Shown here one piece after another: positions 23,905 through 31,035 of a stretch of DNA of 31,035 bases. The DNA is taken from the NCBI GenBank assembly GCA_946478985.1, contig CAMLDZ010000033.1, forward strand, positions 1 through 31,035. Reading direction: 5' to 3'. Under the pieces are notes generated by a model, which did no database searches, was not told the origin of the DNA, and worked only from the letters and a program-made list of their open reading frames with translations. The position numbers and the translations under genes were made by a program. Position 1 is the stretch's first letter, and each line of letters starts with the position of its first letter. The DNA is from an uncultured Solimonas sp. Lineage in GTDB: Bacteria > Pseudomonadota > Gammaproteobacteria > Nevskiales > Nevskiaceae.

Positions 23905-24882
23905 ATGGCGAGCCTGCCGGCGCTGATCGACGCCGAATTGCGCCGGCCGGCGCCGGCGCCGGTCGTCGCGCTGGCGGCGCAGCTGGCGGCGCGTGCCGGC
24001 GGCCGCGCCGCCGCCGTGCTGTTCTACGGCTCGGCGCTGCGCGACGAGGCGCTCGACGGCGTGCTCGATTTCTACGTGCTGCTCGATGTCGCCGACGCCT
24101 GGCCGGAGGCCTGGCTGGCGACGGCGGCCAACCGCCTGCTGCCGCCCAATGTCGGCTACTTCGAGGGCTTGGTGGGCGAGGGCTTGGCGGGCGAGAGTCC
24201 AGTGGGCGAGGGTCCGGCGGGCGCGCGCAGGCTGCGCGCCAAGTACGCGGTGATGACGCGGGCGCAGTTTGCGCAGCGCATGTCGCCGCAGACGCTCGAC
24301 ACCACGCTGTGGGCGCGCTTCTCGCAGCCCTGCGTCTGCGTCTGGTCGCGCAGCGAGGCCGATCAGGCGGCGGCGGCGGCCGCGGTTGGCGCCGCCGTCG
24401 TCACCGCCGCGCGCTGGGCGGCGGAGCTGGGGCCCAGCGTCGCCGAGCCGGCGGCGTTCTGGCGGGCGCTGTTCGCGCGGACCTACGTCGCCGAGCTGCG
24501 CGTCGAACGCAACAGCCGCAGCGCCGACATCGTCGAGCGCGATGCCGCGCGCTACGCGGCGCTGCTGCCGCTGGCCTGGCAGGCGGCCGGGCTGGGCTAT
24601 GTCGACACCGGCGACGGCAGGCTGGCGCCGCAGCTGTCGGCCGTCGACCGCGCCGATGCCGAACGCCGCTGGGGCTGGCGCCGTCGTTTCGGCAAGCCGC
24701 TGAACATCCTGCGGCTGCTCAAGTCCGCCTGCATCTTCGAGGGGGCGGCCGATTACGTGGCGTGGAAGGTCGAGCGCCACTCCGGGCACAGGCTCGCGCT
24801 CAAGCCCTGGCAGCGGCGCCATCCGCTGCTGGCGGCGCCCGGCATCTACCGGCAGCTCAGGCGCGCCGGCGTGATCCGCTAG
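23905..24882 (+). CDS. Tam41-like CDP-lipid synthase (nucleotidyltransferase)
   Basis: A 325-residue protein with the pol-beta-type nucleotidyltransferase signature LFYGSALRDE (about 39-48) followed by LDFYVLLDVADAWPEAW (about 54-70) and later LRAKYAV (110-116). This order recalls Tam41, the mitochondrial enzyme making CDP-diacylglycerol from phosphatidic acid and CTP: YGS, LDF with a W-containing helix, and IKYG. The C-terminal region ends with ADYVAWKVERHSG and basic residues, suited to membrane contact. Here it might make CDP-diacylglycerol or a CDP-ceramide for the adjoining phosphotransferase. A 15-bp tandem repeat inserts residues 87-106. The ATG lies five bases after the upstream stop. 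The family call is from motif order and needs a profile search. Confidence 0.65.
   Translation: MASLPALIDAELRRPAPAPVVALAAQLAARAGGRAAAVLFYGSALRDEALDGVLDFYVLLDVADAWPEAWLATAANRLLPPNVGYFEGLVGEGLAGESPVGEGPAGARRLRAKYAVMTRAQFAQRMSPQTLDTTLWARFSQPCVCVWSRSEADQAAAAAAVGAAVVTAARWAAELGPSVAEPAAFWRALFARTYVAELRVERNSRSADIVERDAARYAALLPLAWQAAGLGYVDTGDGRLAPQLSAVDRADAERRWGWRRRFGKPLNILRLLKSACIFEGAADYVAWKVERHSGHRLALKPWQRRHPLLAAPGIYRQLRRAGVIR
24163..24222 (+). repeat. Four 15-bp tandem repeats inside the Tam41-like gene
   Basis: Four in-frame copies of a 15-base unit (GAG-GGC-TTG-GTG-GGC and variants) encode EGLVG, EGLAG, ESPVG and EGPAG, residues 87-106. Copies differ in several bases, so the array is not freshly expanded. 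It sits between the catalytic core and the KYAV block. Confidence 0.85.
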
Positions 24883-24912
24883 GGCTTCCGGCGGCTTCCG
24901 GCGACTTCAGGC
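24883..24912 (+). repeat. Three 10-bp tandem repeats at a convergent junction
   Basis: GGCTTCCGGC occurs twice in tandem, followed by the variant GACTTCAGGC, filling the gap between the Tam41-like gene and the stop of the deacetylase gene. GGCGGC (24890-24895) can also pair with GCCGCC (24911-24916). No T tract follows. Confidence 0.6.
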
Positions 24913-25656
24913 CGCCTGGCTGCGGCGCAGCTCGCGGCCCTTGAGCGGATTCTTCATGTACAGCTTCCAGACCAGGCTGGCGACGCCGTCCGGCTGGCGC
25001 ACGCTCTTGCGCGGCAGTGCCAGCAGGTCGAGGCCGGGGCGCGCGGCGCCGCGCTGGCAGGTCACGCCCGAGGTATAGCCGGCGGCCGCGCAGGCGTCGA
25101 TCGCCGCCTGGTCGACCGAGCCGAACGGATAGCAGAAGTGCGGCACGGCGATGCCCAGCTGGTCTTCGATGATGCGCTTGCTGTCGGCCAGCTCGGCGCG
25201 CAGCCGCGCCGGATCGAGCCCGGCGAGCCGGGTGTGCAGCAGGCCGTGCGAACCGACCTCGATGCCGTTGGCCGGCAGCTGCCGCACTTCATCCCAGCTC
25301 ATCAGCGGCGGCGTCGGCTGGCCATCGACGGCGTACCAGTCGGCGTCGTCGCCGGCGCGCTGCGCCAGCACGTAGACGATCGCCGGGTAGTCGTACTGGC
25401 GCAGCAATGGCAAGGCGTGCTCGATGAACGAGCGGTAGCCGTCGTCGAAAGTGATGACCACCGCCTTGTCCGGCACCGCGATCTCGCCGCGCAGCGCGCG
25501 CACCGCGTCCGTCATCGACATCACCGTGGCGCCCCAGCGCCTGAGGAAGGCCAGGTGCGCACGAAAGCGGCTCAGATTGGTGTAGCTGGCCTGATGCAGC
25601 TTGACCGGCGGGAAGTCGCCGACCTGGTGGTACATCAGGATCGAGATGCCATTCAT
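24907..25656 (-). CDS. Polysaccharide deacetylase family protein
   Basis: A 249-residue NodB-homology (CE4) protein. Motifs are clear: TFDDGY with the catalytic base and metal Asp, SHGLLHTRL with the H-x-x-x-H metal ligands, and CYPFGSVD. The N-terminus ILMYHQVGDF is typical of the family branch lying in LPS and exopolysaccharide loci. No signal peptide is seen, so it may act on a cytoplasmic lipid-linked sugar by removing an N- or O-acyl group. It converges with the Tam41-like gene and is divergent from the GT4 gene. The ATG is the only good start. Confidence 0.88.
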   Translation of the reverse strand: MNGISILMYHQVGDFPPVKLHQASYTNLSRFRAHLAFLRRWGATVMSMTDAVRALRGEIAVPDKAVVITFDDGYRSFIEHALPLLRQYDYPAIVYVLAQRAGDDADWYAVDGQPTPPLMSWDEVRQLPANGIEVGSHGLLHTRLAGLDPARLRAELADSKRIIEDQLGIAVPHFCYPFGSVDQAAIDACAAAGYTSGVTCQRGAARPGLDLLALPRKSVRQPDGVASLVWKLYMKNPLKGRELRRSQAA

Positions 25657-25829
25657 GCGCGGGCGGGTCGGGGGCGGCTAAGGTTGCGGCGCTGCGGATG
25701 GTAGCAGCGTCACATCGGCCTCAAAAAATGATCGCGCCGCCTCTCGCATTCGGACCGCCAGCGCTCCTAGACTACGCGCCCTCCACGACCAGCCAGCGCA
25801 CCGCGCAAGCCCCTGTTGCCCTCCAGCCG

Positions 25830-26954
25830 ATGCGGATCGCGTTCTATTGCAACCTGATGGGCTGGCCGAAGAAGTCCGCCGGCGGCGTGCGCCAATGGGT
25901 GCTGGCCCTGGCCAATGGCCTGGTCGAGCGCGGCCATGCGGTCGATGTGCTGACCGAGGCCCCTGAAGACCGCTTCCGCGACGAGCCGCGGCTCGATCCC
26001 CGCGTCGGCCGCGTCGTGCTCGGCCGCCGCGGCCGTGCCGCCACGCAGCGGCTGCAGCAGTACCTGCAGCAGCACCCGGGCGTGCGTCTGGTCAGTGCCC
26101 TCAATGAATTCAACCTGCGCGCGGCGCGGCTCAAGCCGCAGTTCGGCGCGCAGGTGCAGGTGATGCTGACGCAGCACGAGAACCTGTCCGGCGACGGCGT
26201 CTGGCGCGCCCGACTCAAGTATTGGTGGACGCGTCGCGCCGTGCGCCGCAACTTCCCGCTGGCCGACGCGGTGGTCTGCGTCAGCCGCGGCGTCGCCGAC
26301 GACCTGCACCGGCAGTTCGGTGTGCCGATGGCGCAGCTGCATCCGATCTACAACCCGGCATTCAGCGAGAGCTTCCTGCAGGCCGCGACGGCCGAGGTCG
26401 AGCATCCCTGGCTGCGCGACAAGACCGCGCCGGTGGTGATCGCGGTCGGCCGCCTGCATCCGGTCAAGGGCTTCGACGATCTGCTGCGCGCGTTCGCACT
26501 GCTGCTCAGGCAGCGCGATGCCCGGCTGATCATCCTCGGCGAAGGCCGCATCCGCGCCGATCTGGAAGCGCAGATCCAGATGCTGGGCCTGCAGGCGCAG
26601 GTGGCGATTCCGGGCCGCGTCGAGAATGTGCCGGCGTGGATGGCGCGCAGCGACCTGTTCGCGCTGTCCTCGCACAGCGAAGGGTTCGGCAATGCCCTGG
26701 TCGAGGCGCTCGCCGCCGGCCTGCGCATCGTCTCGACGCGCTGTCCGAGCGGGCCGGCGGAAATTCTCGAAGACGGCCGCTGGGGCGAGCTGGTCCCGGT
26801 CGGCGATGTCGATGCCTTCGCCGCGGCGATGGCGCGCCAGCTCGATGCGCCGCCGCCGGATCGCGAGGCGCTGATCGATCGCGCCCGCGCGTTCTCGCTC
26901 GACGCCGCGCTCGACCAGTACCTGGCGCTGTGGGCGCAGCCGCCGCGCGGCTGA
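25830..26954 (+). CDS. Glycosyltransferase family 4 protein
   Basis: A 374-residue GT-B glycosyltransferase. The N-terminal domain opens with MRIAFYCNLMGWPKKSAGGVRQWV, the acceptor-side glycine loop. The C-terminal donor domain has VIAVGRLHPVKGFDDLLRAF and the E-X7-E motif in SEGFGNALVEALAAG. It retains stereochemistry and uses an NDP-sugar; the sugar cannot be read. The start ATG at 25830 is chosen because the upstream in-frame extension to 25698 has no family resemblance. Located in a surface-glycan cluster, so it likely builds LPS core or a glycolipid head on the cytoplasmic side of the inner membrane. Confidence 0.9.
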   Translation: MRIAFYCNLMGWPKKSAGGVRQWVLALANGLVERGHAVDVLTEAPEDRFRDEPRLDPRVGRVVLGRRGRAATQRLQQYLQQHPGVRLVSALNEFNLRAARLKPQFGAQVQVMLTQHENLSGDGVWRARLKYWWTRRAVRRNFPLADAVVCVSRGVADDLHRQFGVPMAQLHPIYNPAFSESFLQAATAEVEHPWLRDKTAPVVIAVGRLHPVKGFDDLLRAFALLLRQRDARLIILGEGRIRADLEAQIQMLGLQAQVAIPGRVENVPAWMARSDLFALSSHSEGFGNALVEALAAGLRIVSTRCPSGPAEILEDGRWGELVPVGDVDAFAAAMARQLDAPPPDREALIDRARAFSLDAALDQYLALWAQPPRG

Positions 26955-26966
26955 GGCGCTGGCGGG

Positions 26967-27986
26967 CTACAGCAGGGCGCGGATACGGGCGACGACGCGC
27001 AGCAGATCGTCGTCGTCGGCTGCGTCGTAGGGCCGCTGCGGTTCGCTGATGCCGAGCAGGCCGATGCGGCCGCGCGCTGCTTGCCGTTGCAGCCAGGCAT
27101 TGATGTCCAGCACCGCGGCGAAGCGGCCCGAGCGCATCAGCGCGTCGGGCAGGCAGCGCAGCCGCTGCCGCTTCCACCAGTAGCGCAGCGTGCGCTGCAG
27201 CGGCTGCACCAGCACGGGTTTGCCGCTGCGCCAGCACTCCGCAACCATCGACGGCGAATCGCCGCTGACGATGATCTCGTCGGCCAGCTGCATGTAGGCG
27301 GCCAGCGGATTGTGCGGATCGTTGCGGCGGAAGACGTAGCTCTGCGACGGCACCGGCAGCGGCCGCTCGATCAGCATCGCGGCGATCTGTGGCGGCGTGC
27401 GCGGACTGGTCGTCAACAGCAGGCTGCCGCCGTGACGGCGCACGCGCTCGATCGTGGCCTGCAGCAGCCGCGTCGCCACCGCCGCGTCGAAGCGGTACTG
27501 GCGGTTGACGCCGCCGAGCGCCAGCAGCGTCCATGGCCGTGGCAGCGGCGCCTGCTTCAGCGTCGCCAGCAGTTCGGGCGCGGCAGCGCGGGGCGGCGGG
27601 TTGAACGGCATCTGCACGCGCAGGATGTTGCGCGTCTGGGGCACTACGTCCTGCGGCATCGGGATGAACAGGTCCAGCGCCTCCCAGTGCACGCCGCGCG
27701 GGCGGCCGATCTGCACGATGCGCAACCGGCCCTGCGCACGGGCGCGCAGCTCCAGCGCCGCGCGCAAGGTCTTGCCGAAGCTGATGACCAGCTGCGGCCA
27801 CGGCGGCTGCAGCGCCGAGAAATCGAAGTCGGCGCCACTGCCGGCGACGGGCAGGGTCGCGACCTGCACCTCACGGAACGGCAGGCCGAGCGCGACAGCG
27901 ATCGCGCGCTGCTGGGCGATCTCGCCGGGACGGTTGCCGAGCAGCAACCAGACCGGCACGGCCTGCGTGGCGCTGGCCTGGCTCAT
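26967..27986 (-). CDS. ELM1-family (DUF1022) glycosyltransferase-like protein
   Basis: A 339-residue protein. VWLLLGNRPGEIAQQRAIAVALGLPF at the N-terminus, LVISFGKTLRAAL, LLALGGVNRQYRFD and VSGDSPSMVAEC are the conserved blocks of the family often labelled mitochondrial fission ELM1. In bacteria these are GT-B-like proteins in LPS and surface-sugar loci and have nothing to do with organelle fission. The donor-site S-G-D-S-x-S-M-x-x-E pattern supports a sugar or nucleotide-binding role. The start ATG at 27986 replaces the longer ORF from 28145. It lies 19 bases after the GT8-like gene, in the same operon. Confidence 0.85.
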   Translation of the reverse strand: MSQASATQAVPVWLLLGNRPGEIAQQRAIAVALGLPFREVQVATLPVAGSGADFDFSALQPPWPQLVISFGKTLRAALELRARAQGRLRIVQIGRPRGVHWEALDLFIPMPQDVVPQTRNILRVQMPFNPPPRAAAPELLATLKQAPLPRPWTLLALGGVNRQYRFDAAVATRLLQATIERVRRHGGSLLLTTSPRTPPQIAAMLIERPLPVPSQSYVFRRNDPHNPLAAYMQLADEIIVSGDSPSMVAECWRSGKPVLVQPLQRTLRYWWKRQRLRCLPDALMRSGRFAAVLDINAWLQRQAARGRIGLLGISEPQRPYDAADDDDLLRVVARIRALL

Positions 27987-28005
27987 GGACGCGTCGACCT
28001 GGGGT

Positions 28006-28857
28006 TCAGCGGGAGAAGAAGCGCCGCCAGCCGAGCGCCTTCTGCGTGAACGGATTGCCCTTGTGGCGGCGCTCCGATTTCTTCGGGAATTCGCCGAACA
28101 GCGCACCTGCGTAGTCCTGCGGCCGCCGGCCGGCGGCGAGCGCATCGGCGTACTCGGCCTCGAACAGCGCCGTCAGGTCGGCGCGCGGATGCGGCAGCAC
28201 CTGGCCGTCGAACCAGTGCGCGCGGCCCTGTGTGCGCAGCCGCGCAAACGCCCGCGCATGCGAGAACTGCGTGCGCATGTCGGAATAGTGCAGCACCTTG
28301 ATCCGCTCCAGAGCGCCGTTCTCGCCATCGATGTTGTTGAACGCCGGATCCATCGCCTGCACGCGCTCCGGGTGCTCGGCCCAGCGTCGCTGCAGCTTGC
28401 GGTGCGCATCCGGATCGGCGCGCAGCGCGTCGATGTCCGGCAGCACCGCGCGCGCGGCGGCGCAGTCCCACAGCATCACGCAGAAGCGCGTCAGGTTCAG
28501 ATCGGTACGCGCCGCGAACACCGCCGGCGCGGTGATCGGCATCTGCCACAGTTCGGCCAGATCGCTGAGCACGATCATGTCGGTGTCCATGTAGATGGCG
28601 CGGCCCTGGTAGTTGCAGCGCGCCGGCACGCCCCAGCGGAAACCCGAGAACGGCGTCGCCCACTTCTCGGTGCGCCAGCCGGCGACACCCGGCGCCGAAT
28701 ACCAGGGGCTGGCCGGGTCGCGCGACAGGCGCATCCATTCGATTTCCACCGGCAAGGACGTGCGCCTGCGTACAGAATGTTCCAGCACCATCATTTGCTC
28801 GAGGTCGCAATCGTTGGGATCGCAGCCGGCGAAGATCCGGATCGGGGTTTGGCTCAT
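28006..28857 (-). CDS. GT8-like glycosyltransferase
   Basis: A 283-residue GT-A enzyme. The metal-binding D-X-D motif is D91-T-D93 in RAIYMDTDMIVLSDLAELW, and the N-terminal IRIFAGCDPND and later DPAFNNID (final metal and acceptor area) fit the GT8 family, which retains stereochemistry and includes the LPS galactosyl- and glucosyltransferases. No signal or membrane segment is seen. A basic tail (KKSERRHKGNPF) may bind the membrane. The start ATG at 28857 is supported by the first beta strand directly after it. It heads a two-gene minus-strand operon with the ELM1-like gene and is divergent from the GT9-like gene. Confidence 0.82.
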   Translation of the reverse strand: MSQTPIRIFAGCDPNDCDLEQMMVLEHSVRRRTSLPVEIEWMRLSRDPASPWYSAPGVAGWRTEKWATPFSGFRWGVPARCNYQGRAIYMDTDMIVLSDLAELWQMPITAPAVFAARTDLNLTRFCVMLWDCAAARAVLPDIDALRADPDAHRKLQRRWAEHPERVQAMDPAFNNIDGENGALERIKVLHYSDMRTQFSHARAFARLRTQGRAHWFDGQVLPHPRADLTALFEAEYADALAAGRRPQDYAGALFGEFPKKSERRHKGNPFTQKALGWRRFFSR

Positions 28858-28969
28858 GTCGCCATCATAGCCGCGCGCTGCGTGCGTTCGATGAACGCGC
28901 CAGCGGTTTTTGTAGAGTCCGCCGGGCCGTGCTGGCACACTGGCGCGCCGCGGCCGGGCCGCACAGCGA

Positions 28970-29857
28970 ATGAGTACGTGGCGGATGGGTTACGGCGATG
29001 AACTGATGGCGATCGGCGACGCCTGGCGCCTGCATCAAGCCGATCCGCAGCGCCGCCGCGTCGCCATCGGCGACGGGCACCGCCGCCGCATCGACTTCCC
29101 GGAACTGCTCCACGGCCTCGACTTCATCGCCGACGAGGCCGAGGCGGCCAGCGGCCGCGTGCCCTGGGTGATTTCCTACCGCGCGATCCGTCCGTACCAC
29201 GATCATGCCGAGATGCGTCGCCTGTACCGGCAGCGGCACCCGCTGCGGGCGCGGCTGCGCCCGCCGGCCGACCGCCAGCTGGTCGACCGGCTCGGCTGCT
29301 ACCGCTTCCGGCTCGACTACCGCGCCACGCCGGCGCCGCTGGTGCTGACCGAGGCCGAGCAGGCGGTCCATGCGCAGTGGCAGTCACGGCGCTTCCTGCT
29401 GATCGAGCCGCACAGCAAGGCGCAGGCCTCGCCGGGCAAGCGCTGGCCGTTCGAGCGCTATGTCGAGGTGGTGCGGCAGCTGGCGCCGGAGATCGAAATC
29501 CTGCAGCTCGGCGCGCCGGACAGCCCCTTGATCGACGGCCTGTCGCGGGTGCCGACGAACAGCTTTCGCGAGGTCCTGCCGTACCTGAAGGCGGCGCAGC
29601 TCTACATCGGCCCCGAAGGCGGCCTGCACCACGCGGCGGCGGCGATGGGCACGCGCGCGGTGGTGCTGTTCGGCGGCTACACGCCGCCGCAGGTGACCGG
29701 TTATGACTTCCACGTCTGCCTGACCGGCAACTCGCATGAGGCCTGCGGTGTGCAGCGCGGGGAGTGTCCGCATTGCCGGGCGGCGATGGCGGCGATCAGC
29801 GCCGACGAGGTGGTGGCCCAGGCGCGGCGCCTGCTGGCGATGGGCGGGCGGCCGTAG
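28970..29857 (+). CDS. GT9 / heptosyltransferase-like protein
   Basis: A 295-residue GT-B protein. WRMGYGDELMAIGDA matches the N-terminal glycine loop of ADP-heptose:LPS heptosyltransferases; LLIEPHSKAQASPGKRWPFERYVEVV corresponds to the central W-P block; and YIGPEGGLHHAAAAMGTRAVVLFGG is the donor-site GPEGG-H-A-A motif of the family. It is shorter than WaaC/WaaF and has four cysteines near its C-terminus (HEACGVQRGECPHC), perhaps metal-bound. The downstream glycerophosphotransferase gene begins two bases after its stop. The sugar is unknown. Confidence 0.8.
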   Translation: MSTWRMGYGDELMAIGDAWRLHQADPQRRRVAIGDGHRRRIDFPELLHGLDFIADEAEAASGRVPWVISYRAIRPYHDHAEMRRLYRQRHPLRARLRPPADRQLVDRLGCYRFRLDYRATPAPLVLTEAEQAVHAQWQSRRFLLIEPHSKAQASPGKRWPFERYVEVVRQLAPEIEILQLGAPDSPLIDGLSRVPTNSFREVLPYLKAAQLYIGPEGGLHHAAAAMGTRAVVLFGGYTPPQVTGYDFHVCLTGNSHEACGVQRGECPHCRAAMAAISADEVVAQARRLLAMGGRP

Positions 29858-29859
29858 CG

Positions 29860-30984
29860 ATGCGCATCGTCTTTCCGTACATCGCCCAGTTCCACCAGAT
29901 TCCGCACTCGCTGCCGATCGCCATCGAGCTGGCGCGGCGGCACCCACAGATCGCCGTGCATATCGCCCATCCGGGCGCGCGCTACCTGCAATTCATCCGC
30001 CGCCTGCTGGACGTGCATGCGCCGGGCGTGCCCTTGCAGTTCGATCAGCTGCGCCTGGACCCGCTCGACGCCTGGCGCGTGCGCCGCGGCCAGGTGCCGT
30101 GGAAGCAGCTGGTGCTGCTGCTCAACCGCAGCTATTTCCAGGGCTTCGACGCGGTGGCGACGCCTGAGCGCACCTCGCTGTTTCTCAAGCGCATCGGCGT
30201 GCGCCGGCCGCGGCTGATCTGGACGCGGCACGGCGCCGGCGATCGCGAGGTGGGCTTTTCTGCGGACATCCACGAGTTCGATTTCGTGCTGATGGCCGGG
30301 CGTCGCATCGAGCGGCGGCTGCTGGAGCAAGGGCTGATCCGCGCCGGCGACTATGCGGTCGGCATCTACGCCAAGTTCGACTGGCTGCAGGCCGATACGC
30401 CGGCACCACCGCTGTTCGACAACGCGCGGCCGACGGTGCTCTACAACCCGCATTTTCGTCCCGGCCTGTCGTCGTGGCCCCGGTTCGGCATGCAGGTGCT
30501 CGAACAGTTCGCCGCCAGCCAGCGCTACAACCTGATCTTCGCGCCGCATGTGCGCCTGTTCGATCCGCCACGGCCGGCCGACTATGCGCCGTTCCGGCGC
30601 TTCGAGGGTCTGCCGCATCTGCGCATCGATCTGGGCAGCGAGCGCAGCATCGACATGAGCTACACACGCGCCGCGGACCTGTACCTGGGTGACGTCAGCA
30701 GCCAGGTGTCCGAGTTCGTGTTCCGGCCACGGCCCTGCCTGTTCCTCAACGCGCATGGCGTGGCCTGGCAGGGCGATGCGAACTACGGTTTCTGGCAACT
30801 CGGACCGGTCAGCGCCACGGCGGATGCGATCGAGCAGCAGGTCGATGCGGCCTTCGCCAGCCGTGCCGATTATCTCGACGCGCAGCGCCGCTACGTCGAC
30901 GAGACTTTCGAGCTGGAGGCCGGCAGCCGCTCGGCGGCGCGCGGCGCGGATGCGATCGCAGCGCTGCTGCAGCGACCGCGCTGA
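29860..30984 (+). CDS. CDP-glycerol glycerophosphotransferase-like protein
   Basis: A 374-residue GT-B-like protein related to TagB/TagF. The C-terminal half holds the family blocks VLYNPHFRPGLSSWP, LIFAPHVRLF and the LYLGDVSSQVSEFVFRPRPCLFLN stretch, in which the donor-site Asp-x-S-S pattern is preserved. Members move glycerophosphate (or ribitol phosphate) from a CDP-linked donor to a lipid-linked sugar. Here it might add a phospho-polyol to a surface glycolipid. The start ATG is the first possible codon after the GT9-like stop, so translation is coupled. It is not a full teichoic acid polymerase, as the long N-terminal region is missing. Confidence 0.78.
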   Translation: MRIVFPYIAQFHQIPHSLPIAIELARRHPQIAVHIAHPGARYLQFIRRLLDVHAPGVPLQFDQLRLDPLDAWRVRRGQVPWKQLVLLLNRSYFQGFDAVATPERTSLFLKRIGVRRPRLIWTRHGAGDREVGFSADIHEFDFVLMAGRRIERRLLEQGLIRAGDYAVGIYAKFDWLQADTPAPPLFDNARPTVLYNPHFRPGLSSWPRFGMQVLEQFAASQRYNLIFAPHVRLFDPPRPADYAPFRRFEGLPHLRIDLGSERSIDMSYTRAADLYLGDVSSQVSEFVFRPRPCLFLNAHGVAWQGDANYGFWQLGPVSATADAIEQQVDAAFASRADYLDAQRRYVDETFELEAGSRSAARGADAIAALLQRPR

Positions 30985-30987
30985 AAC

Positions 30988-31015
30988 AGCGTTCTAGGGC
31001 CTGTTAACGCTATGG
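30988..31015. other. Possible insertion sequence edge or terminator at the window end
   Basis: After the last stop codon comes AGCGTT-CTAGGGCCTGTT-AACGCT. The outer six bases are inverted repeats. CTAG (30994-30997) fits the YTAR target of IS5-family elements, with GGCCTGTTAACGC after it looking like an element tip. Only about 40 bases are available, so neither reading can be confirmed. Confidence 0.25.
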
Positions 31016-31035
31016 CCGCCGCTGTGACGGAGACC

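Noticed and set aside
24163..24222. A CRISPR array
   Set aside because: Units are 15 bases, directly adjacent, without spacers and in the coding frame.
26967..27986. A mitochondrial fission function for the ELM1-family protein
   Set aside because: The name comes from plant homologues; in bacteria the family lies in surface-sugar loci and the residues fit a sugar-binding GT-B fold.

Overview
This 31 kb window is very GC-rich (roughly 68-70% by eye), densely coded chromosomal DNA. It most likely comes from a gammaproteobacterium near Xanthomonadales/Nevskiales. The block proC-yggT-metX-metW-DUF4426, a long ilvA with two ACT-like repeats, a YihG-type acyltransferase and an LptF/LptG pair all fit a Gram-negative gammaproteobacterium; the exact genus is inference. 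No tRNA, rRNA, CRISPR array or complete mobile element is visible, and no gene-free stretch exceeds 300 bases.

Region 1 (1-9,221) is mostly housekeeping: a small heat shock protein with a well-formed sigma-32 promoter, a lipoprotein with a PrcB-C-like domain, a secreted NTF2-like protein, a YihG-type acyltransferase, a tightly packed minus-strand operon proC>yggT>metX>metW>DUF4426, divergent ilvA, and a CrtC/AttH-like lipocalin-fold protein.

Region 2 (9,226-24,882) is the main content: a sphingolipid (ceramide) synthesis, head-group and probable export locus. One operon carries an acyl carrier protein, a serine palmitoyltransferase-type alpha-oxoamine synthase and an unknown lipoprotein. Next come a fatty acyl-AMP ligase (FAAL), a second FAAL fused to its own carrier domain, and a divergent phosphopantetheinyl transferase to activate the carriers. 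A LicC-like nucleotidyltransferase follows. A six-gene minus-strand operon runs metallophosphoesterase > HIT protein > LptF > LptG > bacterial ceramide synthase > MobA-like nucleotidyltransferase. Divergent from it lie a CDP-alcohol phosphatidyltransferase and a Tam41-like CDP-lipid synthase. Together they suggest acyl-ACP formation, condensation with serine, N-acylation, attachment of a phospho-head group through CDP intermediates, and lift-out from the inner membrane by a dedicated LptFG pair. The ceramide reductase (CerR) known from Caulobacter is not in the window, and no lipid kinase is seen.

Region 3 (24,907-31,035) is a surface-glycan locus: a polysaccharide deacetylase, a GT4 glycosyltransferase, an ELM1-family protein, a GT8-like glycosyltransferase, a GT9/heptosyltransferase-like protein and a CDP-glycerol glycerophosphotransferase-like protein. 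It could decorate the sphingolipid or the lipopolysaccharide core. The last bases may be the edge of an insertion sequence or a terminator.
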